A DNA stretch of 32,932 nucleotides. Origin: CAZWRK01 sp964635875 (lineage in GTDB: Bacteria; Pseudomonadota; Gammaproteobacteria; Burkholderiales; Aquaspirillaceae). A model generated the notes under the pieces. It worked only from the letters and a program-made list of their open reading frames with translations. It ran no database searches and had not been told where the DNA came from. The DNA is taken from NCBI GenBank assembly GCA_964635875.1, contig CAZWRK010000045.1:1-32932 (forward strand). The letters run 5' to 3'. A program made the position numbers and the translations under genes. This document shows, in pieces, positions 15,537-22,982 of this stretch (within the stretch, counting starts at the first letter, position 1; the number at the start of each line of letters is the position of its first letter).

Positions 15537-15923
15537 ATGAGCAAAACCATTATCCATACTGAACAGGCTCCCGCAGCAATTGGTGCTTATTCTCAAGCAG
15601 TTCGTGCCGGTAATACGGTGTATTTGTCGGGCCAAATTCCTTTGGATCCGGCGTCTATGCAAATTGTTGAAGGCGGCTTTGCCGAGCAAACGCATCAAGT
15701 CTTTAAAAATTTGCAAGCGGTCTGTGAGGCGGCTGGTGGTTCACTGGCAGACATTGTAAAGCTGAATGCTTATCTGACTGACTTGGCGAATTTTGCGACG
15801 TTTAATGAAATTATGAGTCAGTATTTTGCTCAGCCTTATCCGGCGCGTGCAGCTGTCGGTGTGGCGAGCTTGCCACGTGCCTCGTTGGTTGAGGCTGAAG
15901 CAGTGATGGTGTTGTCTGCCTAA
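15537..15923 (+). CDS. ridA: RidA family reactive enamine/imine deaminase
   Basis: This 128-residue protein is a canonical RidA (YjgF/YER057c). RidA forms a trimer and hydrolyses 2-aminoacrylate and similar enamines released by PLP enzymes. IGAYSQAVRAGNTVYLSGQIPLDP is the typical N-terminal half, and FNEIMSQYF, then PARAAVGVASLPRASLVE with the substrate-binding arginine, the C-terminal half. AAGGAG lies at a good distance before the ATG. No partner gene is evident; the gap to hemW is 58 bases. The neighbouring downstream region is the porin control region. Confidence 0.95.
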   Translation: MSKTIIHTEQAPAAIGAYSQAVRAGNTVYLSGQIPLDPASMQIVEGGFAEQTHQVFKNLQAVCEAAGGSLADIVKLNAYLTDLANFATFNEIMSQYFAQPYPARAAVGVASLPRASLVEAEAVMVLSA

Positions 15924-16286
15924 AATGTCATGCATTTACGCATGTGTTGCGCACATTTAGGTGGATTAATATCGGGTTGGCATTCTATTTGCTAGCCGTT
16001 TGATGTGTGGGACTGTTGCGGTTTCAACACAAATGCCGTGCCAATTTTGAGACTGTCTGTTTTTTGCAACAATTGCATATTGTGAGTTTTTTTGTTTTGA
16101 ATCAATATGTTGTTGCTTTGTTGTTAGGGGCAGTACGAAAGTGGGTCTGCGTGGTGTTGGCTTTTTTGCAACGAAAGCCCGTATAGTCCTGCAGCAAAGG
16201 CGTGTGTTGTCCGCTTTAAAAAATCTTGTGCTCCTTTTTACCGCTATTTTGGTAAGTAGGTTCTCAACAACGTTAAGGATTAAATG
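15924..16286 (+). promoter_or_regulatory. Porin upstream region
   Basis: This 363-base gap has no gene. TATAGT at 16182-16187 is a good -10 box, giving a predicted leader of roughly 90 bases; the best -35, TTGGCT at 16157-16162, is 19 bases away. GGCTTT (16159-16164) and AAAGCC (16174-16179) form an inverted repeat over this spacer. In the leader TTACC and GGTAA (16238-16242, 16251-16255) can pair. The 12-mer TTGCAACAATTG at 16064-16075 recurs upstream of etfB. A weak ACAAT/ATTGT hairpin with a T run (16069-16092) could end ridA. Confidence 0.5.
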
Positions 16287-17342
16287 ATGAAAAAACTGAT
16301 CGCACTGGCTATCGCAGCCCTGCCGGTCGCAGCAATGGCTGACGTGACCTTGTACGGTAAAATGGCTGTTGAAGTGAACAGCGGTAAAAACTTGGGCCGT
16401 GGCTCCTTCGAGACCAACGGTGACCTGCAGCGCGTGACCGGTATCGACATGGCTGATACTTCCCGTATCGGTTTCAAAGGTAGCGAAGATCTGGGTAGCG
16501 GCCTGAAAGCTATCTGGCAAGTTGAGCAAGGCCTGAGCTTTGACGACAATGCTGCTGGCAACCGCTTCGCAACCCGCGACAGCTTTGTTGGTTTGGAAGG
16601 TGGCTTCGGTAAAGTGCGCTTGGGTCGTCTGTCGACTTACCAAAACTCTGACATGGAACAAGTTGATCCTTGGATGTATGTCAGCAGCAAAGGTCTGGTT
16701 AACGGTCTGGGCTACTTCACACGTCTGGATGGCCGCGTAAACAACGCTATCCGTTACGACAGCCCGAACATCTCTGGCTTCAACGCAACCGTTCTGTACG
16801 GCACTGACGAAGCACGCGCTACCGTTGCTGGCAACGAAACCAACAAAGACCTGTGGAACTTGGGTCTGGGCTACTCTGCTAACGGCATCTTCGCGCACTA
16901 CAGCTACTTGCGTCAAAACGACGCTGGCGGCGTTAAAGGCGATCAAGCAGCTTCTTCGCATCGCGTAGAAGCGGGTTACGATGCTAACAACATCTACGTT
17001 GCTTTGGGCTACCAAGACACACGTGGCTTCGGCACTTACTTGGGTGGCGCTGGCTTCGTAGGTAACGACGAAGTGAAAACCCGCGAATTGGCTCTGACTG
17101 CTGCCTACACTATGGGCAACATCACTCCGCGCGTGTCCTTCGTTAAAGGTTGGGACATGAAAGTAGGTAGCGCAGACGTGAACAACTCTGGCTACAAACA
17201 GTTCGTGATCGGTGCTGACTACGCACTGAGCAAACGTACCACTGCTTACGCTTCTTACGGTCAAGTGAACTGGGATAGCAAAGTTGCTGGTAACGATGAC
17301 AAAGAGCACAACCTGGGTGTTGGTCTGCGTCACAACTTCTAA
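16287..17342 (+). CDS. General trimeric porin (betaproteobacterial type)
   Basis: This 351-residue outer-membrane protein is a 16-strand Gram-negative porin. It begins with a clean signal peptide (MKKLIALAIAALPVAAMA, cut before DVTLYG). DVTLYGKMAVEV, SRIGFKGSEDLGSGLKAIWQVEQGL, RDSFVGLEGGFGKVRLGRL and the final GVGLRHNF with C-terminal phenylalanine are typical. It forms a diffusion channel for small hydrophilic solutes. Codon use is strongly biased to C-ending and CTG/CGT codons, unlike neighbours, as expected for a very highly expressed gene. Two ATGs lie in tandem; the second is chosen because AAGGA is then seven bases away instead of four. It is monocistronic, flanked by its own promoter and a strong terminator. 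Confidence 0.95.
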   Translation: MKKLIALAIAALPVAAMADVTLYGKMAVEVNSGKNLGRGSFETNGDLQRVTGIDMADTSRIGFKGSEDLGSGLKAIWQVEQGLSFDDNAAGNRFATRDSFVGLEGGFGKVRLGRLSTYQNSDMEQVDPWMYVSSKGLVNGLGYFTRLDGRVNNAIRYDSPNISGFNATVLYGTDEARATVAGNETNKDLWNLGLGYSANGIFAHYSYLRQNDAGGVKGDQAASSHRVEAGYDANNIYVALGYQDTRGFGTYLGGAGFVGNDEVKTRELALTAAYTMGNITPRVSFVKGWDMKVGSADVNNSGYKQFVIGADYALSKRTTAYASYGQVNWDSKVAGNDDKEHNLGVGLRHNF

Positions 17343-17361
17343 TCCTTTAAGGATCTAGATG

Positions 17362-17390
17362 AAAAGGCAGCCTCGGCTGCCTTTTTCTTT
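17362..17390 (+). terminator. Intrinsic terminator after the porin gene
   Basis: AAAAGGCAGC (17362-17371) pairs with GCTGCCTTTT (17376-17385) around CTCG, followed by further T. A small palindrome, ATCCTT/AAGGAT, lies between it and the stop codon. The structure is a strong terminator fitting an abundant mRNA. Confidence 0.92.
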
Positions 17391-17467
17391 TTTGTTCGCA
17401 GAAAATCTTGACGGCATTGCCTGCTGTCTGGATACTCCATAAGTCTTTTTTCATTTTGCATCCGGCC

Positions 17468-18733
17468 TTGGACGCTATTCCCTTATCAGCATTGGTTGCT
17501 GCACTCGTTGTTTTACTTCTGATCTCCGCGTTTTTTTCAATGTCTGAGACTGCCTTAATGGCAGCCAACCGCTTTAGACTCAAAAAACTAGCTGCGGATG
17601 GCCATCGAGGGGCACGGCTTGCACAGAGCCTGCTATCACAGACCGATAAAATGCTGGGCACGATTTTATTAGGCAATAACCTTGTTAACTCTGCTTCGGC
17701 CTCTCTAGCAACTGTCATCACGTTCCGCTTGGTTGGGCAAAATCAGGCTGCACTTGGTATCGCGACTATTTTAGTGACCTTTGCCATTCTCATTTTTTCT
17801 GAGGCAACGCCTAAAGTGATTGCGGCGACACACCCTGACCGTGTTTCGGTCATTGTTAGTTATCCATTGGCTCTGCTATTACGGCTCTTTTATCCCGTCA
17901 TTTGGCTCGTGAATTTGTTTGTGAATGGCTTGATTCGCTTGTTGCGTGTGCGCCAATCCTCCGAAGTGATGACCTTGACCCCCGAAGAACTTCGCGTTCT
18001 GGTTTTGGAATCCAGTCAGTTTGTTGAAAAAAATCATCAAAGCATCTTGCTGAATTTGTTCGAGTTACAAAATCTCACCGTAGATGATGTGATGGTTCCT
18101 CGACGTCAAATAGAGATGATTGATTTCAGCACCCCACTTGATGAAATCGAACTGCAACTTCGCACCAGTCATCACACTCGTCTTCCGGTTTGTGAGGGTT
18201 CGCACGACAATGTCGTGGGGATTTTGCACACGCGAAAAGTGCTACATCTAGGGGAGAGCCTAGGGGAAGTGGATGCGCTCAGAAGTATTTTGCGACCGCC
18301 TTACTTTATTCCTGCCGGAACGCCCTTGTTTGCGCAACTCCAAGCTTTTCAAGAAAACCACCGACGTATTGCAATCGTGGTGGATGAATATGGCGAAATG
18401 AAGGGGTTGGTGACTTTAGAGGATATTTTGGAACAAGTGGTGGGCGAGTTTACGACTGGAGCGCCTGCACACGCGATTCATCTACTGCGCCGCGGCGAGG
18501 GGGTGGTCGAGGTGGATGGCGTTGCCAGTTTGCGTGAACTCAATCGCTTGCTTGGGGTTCAATTCCCAATTGATGGGCCCAAAACATTAAATGGTCTGAT
18601 TGTGGAGTATTTTCAGGATATTCCAGAAGTGGGGACCTGCTTTAAACTGGCGGGATGTGTGTTTGAAATTCTGCAAACGCAAGAGCGGAGTGTGAAGCGT
18701 GTTCGCTTGACACTTTCGAATAAAAAAACATGA
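17468..18733 (+). CDS. HlyC/CorC family CNNM-CBS membrane protein
   Basis: This protein has an N-terminal CNNM (DUF21) membrane domain of about 190 residues with SAFFSMSETALMAANRFRLKKL and LGTILLGNNLVN. A CBS pair (VDDVMVPRRQIEMID, then RIAIVVDEYGEMKGLVTLEDILEQVVGEF) and a C-terminal CorC/HlyC transporter-associated domain (VDGVASLRELNRLLG) follow. Related proteins (YfjD, CorC, MpfA) are linked to magnesium or cobalt efflux; the ion cannot be assigned here. No ATG precedes the first helix. TTG at 17468 gives MDAIPLS, which resembles the family start, and 421 residues; TTG at 17408 is an alternative. Neither has a good ribosome site. The 3' end overlaps pilD in ATGA. Confidence 0.9.
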   Translation: MDAIPLSALVAALVVLLLISAFFSMSETALMAANRFRLKKLAADGHRGARLAQSLLSQTDKMLGTILLGNNLVNSASASLATVITFRLVGQNQAALGIATILVTFAILIFSEATPKVIAATHPDRVSVIVSYPLALLLRLFYPVIWLVNLFVNGLIRLLRVRQSSEVMTLTPEELRVLVLESSQFVEKNHQSILLNLFELQNLTVDDVMVPRRQIEMIDFSTPLDEIELQLRTSHHTRLPVCEGSHDNVVGILHTRKVLHLGESLGEVDALRSILRPPYFIPAGTPLFAQLQAFQENHRRIAIVVDEYGEMKGLVTLEDILEQVVGEFTTGAPAHAIHLLRRGEGVVEVDGVASLRELNRLLGVQFPIDGPKTLNGLIVEYFQDIPEVGTCFKLAGCVFEILQTQERSVKRVRLTLSNKKT

Positions 18734-19566
18734 GCGATCCGATGGTCGTGGCGCTCGGCGCTTTATTTGGTTTGATTTTTGGCAGTTTTTTTAATGTCAT
18801 TATTGTGCGTTTGCCTAAAATGTTGGCGGCGGGCTGGCGGCAAGAAAGTGCTATTTATTTAGAATTGCCAGTGGAACCCGCGCCACATTTTAATTTGGCT
18901 TTTCCGCATTCGCATTGCCCCGCGTGTGGCCATCCGTTGGCTGCCTGGGAAAATATCCCACTATTTAGTTTTATTTTTTTGCAGGGGCGATGTCATCACT
19001 GTTCAGCGCGGATTCCATGGCGTTATCCGCTCGTTGAGCTTTGCGCGTCCTTGTTGACTGCGGGGCTGTTCTGGCGCTTTGGTCCGACCGAGATGGCTTG
19101 GGGCGGGCTTGTGCTCTGCTGGAGCTTGCTCATTCTGGCCGCGATTGATTGGGAAACGCGTCTTTTGCCTGATTGTTTAACTTTGCCACTTGTATGGGCA
19201 GGGTTGTTGTTTCATGTCTGGACGGCACATATTCCGGTTGCTGATGCGGTGCTGGGTGCAGTGCTTGCCTATGTTCTATTTTGGTCGGTCTTTTGGGGGT
19301 TTAAATGGGCGACCGGAAAAGAAGGCATGGGTTTCGGTGACTTTAAATTATTTGCTGCTTTAGGCGCCTGGTTTGGGTGGGCGGCACTGCCAGAAATTCT
19401 TTTGATTGCTGCGGGTGGTGGTGTTTTGCACGGTCTTATTCAAAAAATACGCACGTCACGCACAGCAGATGCCCAAGCGACTTTTCCGTTTGGGCCGTGG
19501 CTGGCTTTTGCAGGTTGTGTGACCTATTTCATGGGATATTCATGGCTGGAGGTATGGCTTGGCTAA
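18730..19566 (+). CDS. pilD: Type IV prepilin peptidase/N-methyltransferase
   Basis: This 278-residue, eight-helix inner-membrane aspartic protease cleaves and N-methylates type IV prepilins and type II secretion pseudopilins. GSFFNVIIVRLP is near the start. The cytoplasmic zinc site has C63/C66 (CPAC) and C88/C91 (CHHC). The catalytic aspartates are D140 in AAIDWETRLLPD and D204 in GFGDFK. The full set of cysteines marks the bifunctional PilD form. The ATG overlaps the upstream stop (ATGA) and the 3' end overlaps coaE by eight bases. In many relatives pilB and pilC precede pilD; here a CNNM-CBS gene does, so any pilus assembly genes must lie elsewhere. Confidence 0.96.
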   Translation: MSDPMVVALGALFGLIFGSFFNVIIVRLPKMLAAGWRQESAIYLELPVEPAPHFNLAFPHSHCPACGHPLAAWENIPLFSFIFLQGRCHHCSARIPWRYPLVELCASLLTAGLFWRFGPTEMAWGGLVLCWSLLILAAIDWETRLLPDCLTLPLVWAGLLFHVWTAHIPVADAVLGAVLAYVLFWSVFWGFKWATGKEGMGFGDFKLFAALGAWFGWAALPEILLIAAGGGVLHGLIQKIRTSRTADAQATFPFGPWLAFAGCVTYFMGYSWLEVWLG

Positions 19567-20179
19567 CGCTCCTTTGCTGATTGGGTTGACGGGTGGTATT
19601 GGTAGCGGGAAAAGTGCTGTCAGTGCGCAGTTTGCTGAGTACGGTGTGCCGATTGTTGATACTGATGTGATCGCACATCAGTTGACGCAAGCACAGGGGG
19701 CCGCTGTTCCTGCTTTGATTGAAGCGTTTGGCGTACAAGCGATTGGCGATGATGGCGCGATGAATCGTGCTTTGATGCGGCAGTGGGTTTTTGAGCGACC
19801 AGCTTTACGTCAGCAGCTAGAGTCTATTTTACATCCTATGATTTTGGCTGAGAGCCAGCGTCAGATTCAGCAAATTTCGGATGGATATGCAGTGGTCGCG
19901 GTTCCTCTCTTGTTTGAGCACCGTCATTTTCTGTCGCTAGTCGATCGTGTCTTGGTTGTAGATTGCCCTGAGTCTGTGCAAGTTCAGCGTGTGCAGGCAC
20001 GCAGTGCGCTCCCTGCAGCGCAAATTACTGCAATCATGCAATCCCAGTGCTCGCGCGCACACCGTTTAGCGCACTGTCATGACGTGATTGATAATTCTGG
20101 AACTTTTGATGATCTTTCCCTTCAAGTGACAGAGAAACATCGCTACTATTCGTCTTTATCCTCATCTGCTGGCCAGTGA
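19559..20179 (+). CDS. coaE: Dephospho-CoA kinase (TTG start)
   Basis: This 206-residue protein catalyses the last step of coenzyme A synthesis, phosphorylation of dephospho-CoA. The P-loop TGGIGSGKS is at 11-19; VDTDVIAHQL, then VVAVPLLFEH, VDRVLVVDCPESVQVQRV and a short lid region follow. The start is TTG: GGAGG at 19548-19552 is exactly six bases upstream, and no in-frame ATG or GTG occurs before the P-loop. An ATG at 19554 is out of frame. The gene overlaps pilD by eight bases, so translation is probably coupled. The family and position (pilD-coaE-zapD-yacG) agree. Confidence 0.95.
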   Translation: MANAPLLIGLTGGIGSGKSAVSAQFAEYGVPIVDTDVIAHQLTQAQGAAVPALIEAFGVQAIGDDGAMNRALMRQWVFERPALRQQLESILHPMILAESQRQIQQISDGYAVVAVPLLFEHRHFLSLVDRVLVVDCPESVQVQRVQARSALPAAQITAIMQSQCSRAHRLAHCHDVIDNSGTFDDLSLQVTEKHRYYSSLSSSAGQ

Positions 20180-20213
20180 GTTTTGTCAATTTTCGTGAAT
20201 TCCGTGAACACTT

Positions 20214-20972
20214 GTGATTAGCTTTGAGTTTCCCCTTACCGAACGTGTCCGGACATTGTTGCGTCTTGAAGACCTTTTTCAGCGGATGGCCGTGTTTCAG
20301 TCGCATGATGATACGTTTGATCATCATGCGGCATTGATTTTAATGTTTGAGATTGCCGAATTAGGTGCACGCTCAGATTTGAAAATGGACTTATTGAAAG
20401 AGCTAGATCGCCAGCGTGGGGTACTAGAGGCTTTGCGCGATAACCCGATCATCGCAGAAGACGCGTTGGATGAGGTGCTTGGCCAGATTGAGGAAAGCGC
20501 GAATCAACTGCGTGAATTGAGCGGTCGCTTTGGTCATCATGTCCGAGACAATGAGTGGTTGACGATGCTTCGCCAGCGGCTCGCCTTGTCAAATGGCGCA
20601 TGTTCTTTTGATCTACCGTCGTATTATTTCTGGATGCAACAAACAGCAGAAGAGCGCCGCGCAGACATGACCTTGTGGTGTGAGCCGCTATTTCCTGCAT
20701 GGAGTGCCGTTCAAGTCTTGCTCAAAATTTTACGCGACAACGCCAAGACTTACCCGCAAATTGCGCGCGCGGGCGCATTCCAGCAAATGGCGGGCGGGCG
20801 AGTTGTGCACTTGATCCGGATTTCTTTAGACCCTACGTTAAAGCTCGTACCCGAGCTGTCCGCCAATAAGCATGTCATCAATATCCGATTGACCTCTCCG
20901 GTTTCTTGCGGGGAGCGTGCTAAACAGGCCGATGGCGACATTCCTTTTTTGATGACTTTTTGCCGCCTATGA
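20214..20972 (+). CDS. zapD: Cell division protein ZapD (GTG start)
   Basis: This 252-residue protein is ZapD, a cytosolic factor that cross-links FtsZ filaments at the division site. The N-terminus ISFEFPLTERVRTLLRLEDLF is diagnostic, as are FEIAELGARSDLKMDLLKELDRQR, the CSFDLPSYYFWMQ motif in the middle and the C-terminal DIPFLMTFCRL. The start is GTG at 20214, which gives the expected MI-FEFPL beginning; there is no ATG nearby and the ribosome site is poor. It lies 34 bases after coaE, and its stop overlaps the yacG start in ATGA, an arrangement common in gamma- and betaproteobacteria. Confidence 0.95.
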   Translation: MISFEFPLTERVRTLLRLEDLFQRMAVFQSHDDTFDHHAALILMFEIAELGARSDLKMDLLKELDRQRGVLEALRDNPIIAEDALDEVLGQIEESANQLRELSGRFGHHVRDNEWLTMLRQRLALSNGACSFDLPSYYFWMQQTAEERRADMTLWCEPLFPAWSAVQVLLKILRDNAKTYPQIARAGAFQQMAGGRVVHLIRISLDPTLKLVPELSANKHVINIRLTSPVSCGERAKQADGDIPFLMTFCRL

Positions 20973-21157
20973 CAACGAAACTGACTGTGGTGAATTGCCC
21001 GACCTGCCGTGCCGAAGTAGTTTGGTCTTCACAGAGTACCTATCGCCCTTTTTGCTCTGAGCGCTGCAAGTTGATTGACTTGGGACAGTGGGCGAATGAA
21101 GGTTATCGCATTCCAGTGACAGAAGCGCCGTCATTTGACTCACCTGATTCGCAATAA
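20969..21157 (+). CDS. yacG: DNA gyrase inhibitor/zinc-binding protein YacG
   Basis: This 62-residue zinc protein has the four family cysteines C10, C13, C29 and C33 in CPTC and PFCSERCKLIDLGQW. E. coli YacG binds GyrB and inhibits gyrase. The ATG at 20969 overlaps the zapD stop (ATGA), so it is probably translationally coupled; an upstream in-frame TTG is not needed. The C-terminal 20 residues after GYRIP are acidic and likely flexible. It is the last gene of the overlapping series and is followed by a strong terminator. Confidence 0.95.
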   Translation: MTTKLTVVNCPTCRAEVVWSSQSTYRPFCSERCKLIDLGQWANEGYRIPVTEAPSFDSPDSQ

Positions 21158-21179
21158 GCTGCGCTTGAGAGTTCTGCAT

Positions 21180-21210
21180 AAAAAGCCTACCCAAATGGGT
21201 AGGCTTTTTG
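21180..21210. terminator. Bidirectional terminator between yacG and amiC
   Basis: AAAAAGCCTACCC (21180-21192) is perfectly complementary to GGGTAGGCTTTTT (21197-21209) around AAAT. T runs occur on both strands, so it can end yacG and the convergent amiC transcript. Confidence 0.94.
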
Positions 21211-21225
21211 TTGTGTGCTGAAAGG

Positions 21226-22524
21226 CTAATTTCTAGCCAAAAGAGGCATTTTGGTTGCGTAGCTTTTTAAACCAGAAAAAATAGCATCAGCAATTTTTTC
21301 TTGATGGCTCGGATGAATTAAGCGGGCCTCTTCTTCTGGATTACTAATAAAAGCTGTTTCAACCAGAATCGAAGGGATATCGGGGGCTTTCAGTACGGCA
21401 AAGCTGGCTTGTTCAACCTGATTACGGTGTAGTCGATTGACCTCTCCAAGCTCTTTGAGCACCGATCCCGCAAGCTTAACGCTGTCATTAAGCGTTGCTG
21501 TCTGGGTGAGATCAAGCAAAGTGTGTGCGAGGTAGCGGTCTTTTGTGTCCAGTTTGACGCCGCCGACGAGATCCGCGTCATTCTGCGTTTTAGCCAGCCA
21601 TTTTGCCGCGGTGCTGCTTGCGCCTTTATCGGACAAGGTGAAAACTGATGAGCCTTTGGCGCTGGCCTGAATAAACGCATCGGCATGAATCGAAATAAAC
21701 AAATCGGCTTTTGCTTGCCGCGCTTTTGCGACCCGAACTCCGAGTGGGATAAAAATATCGGCGTCACGGGTCATGAGTGCGCGCATATTGGCGTGCCCAT
21801 CGACCATTTTTTTAAGTTTGCGGGCAATGGCGAGTACGACGGTTTTTTCTTGCGCGCCAGATGGGCCAATTGCGCCGGGGTCTTCTCCGCCATGACCGGG
21901 ATCGATCATGATGGTGAAGGGGCGGCCGCTGCGCGCTTCTTTTGTTTTATTTTTGGAATTAGAGGTGCGCTCTTCATCACGGTTCTTGTCGTTTTTTACC
22001 TGCGGTGCTGGCGCATCATTTTTGCCGTCTAAGCGTCCATTGTTAAAGTCATTCAGCAAGGCAAGCAAAGGGTCATTGCTTTGCTTTGGAAATAAATCAA
22101 TCACAAGCCGATGCCGATACTCGGCCACTGGTGCAATGGTAAAAACTTCGGGTTTGACTTCGGTTTTAAGGTCAAAGACAAGTCGTACCGTTGTTGGATT
22201 GAACTGGCCAGCCCGCGCCGCACGGACATAGGGATCGTCGTCGATCATCTTGTCCGAAAGGTCGCGCAGAACAGCATTGAGCGTCACGCCTTCAATATCT
22301 ACCACTAAGCGTTCTGGGCGCGCGATCGTGAAATATTTAAATTTGAGCGCTGTGTTGGCCTCCAGAGTGATTCGGGTGTAAGTCGCTGAGGGCCAGCTGC
22401 GAATCGCAATAATTTGGCTTCGTGCATTGCCAGCCAAGCCAAGTGGTGAAACGGCTAAGAGCAAGCTCCCTGCTGCGGCTTGAATGAGTTGGCGGCGGCG
22501 AGGGTCAAAAATTGGGTCAGACAT
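21226..22524 (-). CDS. amiC: N-acetylmuramoyl-L-alanine amidase, Tat-exported
   Basis: This 432-residue periplasmic amidase cuts septal peptidoglycan between the sugar and peptide so daughter cells can separate. Residues 9-30 are a twin-arginine-like signal (RRRQLIQAAAGSLLLAVSPLGLA). An AMIN domain covers about 38-146 and binds the wall. A charged linker at 165-200 is rich in K, N, D and E. The zinc amidase_3 domain begins at 203 with IMIDPGHGGEDPGAIG (H211) and E226, then FISIHADAF and VETAFISN with the catalytic glutamate. AGGA precedes the ATG at 22524, and no later Met precedes the signal, so the first 23 codons overlap the 3' end of tsaE in another frame. AmiB is an alternative name in some genomes. 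Confidence 0.93.
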   Translation of the reverse strand: MSDPIFDPRRRQLIQAAAGSLLLAVSPLGLAGNARSQIIAIRSWPSATYTRITLEANTALKFKYFTIARPERLVVDIEGVTLNAVLRDLSDKMIDDDPYVRAARAGQFNPTTVRLVFDLKTEVKPEVFTIAPVAEYRHRLVIDLFPKQSNDPLLALLNDFNNGRLDGKNDAPAPQVKNDKNRDEERTSNSKNKTKEARSGRPFTIMIDPGHGGEDPGAIGPSGAQEKTVVLAIARKLKKMVDGHANMRALMTRDADIFIPLGVRVAKARQAKADLFISIHADAFIQASAKGSSVFTLSDKGASSTAAKWLAKTQNDADLVGGVKLDTKDRYLAHTLLDLTQTATLNDSVKLAGSVLKELGEVNRLHRNQVEQASFAVLKAPDIPSILVETAFISNPEEEARLIHPSHQEKIADAIFSGLKSYATKMPLLARN

Positions 22525-22982
22525 AGGTGTCCTGCTTTTGTGAGCGCGGTCAGGCAAAGCCGCCGTCCGTGACCTGTCAATATCAGGTGAAGCTCAAGGT
22601 CTGCGGCGGGGGTTAAAGGGGCGGCCTTATCCGGCCACTCAATCAAACATAAGCTGTGTTCTGTGACATAGTCATCAAAACCGGCATCGAGCCATTCTCT
22701 AGGATCGGCAAAGCGGTAGAGGTCAAAGTGATAGGCCTGATAATGGGCAAATGTGTAGGGTTCAACAAGTGTGTAGGTTGGGCTTTTTACCCGCCCTGCG
22801 TGGCCAAGTCCGCGTAGAATTCCTCGGCTCAGTGTGGTTTTGCCTGCACCCAATTCGCCGATGAGGTAAACCGTGAGCCCAGCATGGAGGGTCTTTGCCA
22901 AAAGATGCCCTGCCGTGAGGGTGGCAGTTTCATCGGCAAGTTCTATATCCCATTTCTCTGTTACGGTCTGCATGTCTACCAT
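22455..22982 (-). CDS. tsaE: tRNA threonylcarbamoyladenosine synthesis ATPase TsaE
   Basis: This protein of 172-175 residues is the ATPase of the TsaBDE complex that makes t6A37 in ANN-decoding tRNAs. The Walker A is LIGELGAGKTTLSRG, then VKSPTYTLVEPY, HFDLYRFADPREW and LCLIEWPDKA follow. Two start codons are possible, ATG at 22982 or 22973; neither has a good ribosome site. The 5' end overlaps that of queG on the other strand. The C-terminal 23 residues overlap amiC; the protein is about 20 residues longer than the E. coli one, and this tail is where the overlap lies. tsaE-amidase order is conserved in many proteobacteria; nnr, often next to it, is absent. Confidence 0.94.
   Translation of the reverse strand: MVDMQTVTEKWDIELADETATLTAGHLLAKTLHAGLTVYLIGELGAGKTTLSRGILRGLGHAGRVKSPTYTLVEPYTFAHYQAYHFDLYRFADPREWLDAGFDDYVTEHSLCLIEWPDKAAPLTPAADLELHLILTGHGRRLCLTALTKAGHLCLTQFLTLAAANSFKPQQGACS

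Noticed and set aside
15966..17333. A 455-codon open frame antisense to the porin gene.
   Set aside because: The porin has a signal peptide, family motifs, promoter and terminator. The antisense frame is open because of the strong codon bias of the porin, and its translation is rich in V, A, T, S and F without domain features.
22026..22035. A possible Neisseria-type DNA uptake sequence (GCCGTCTAAG).
   Set aside because: It differs from GCCGTCTGAA in two places, lies in coding sequence and does not recur in the window.
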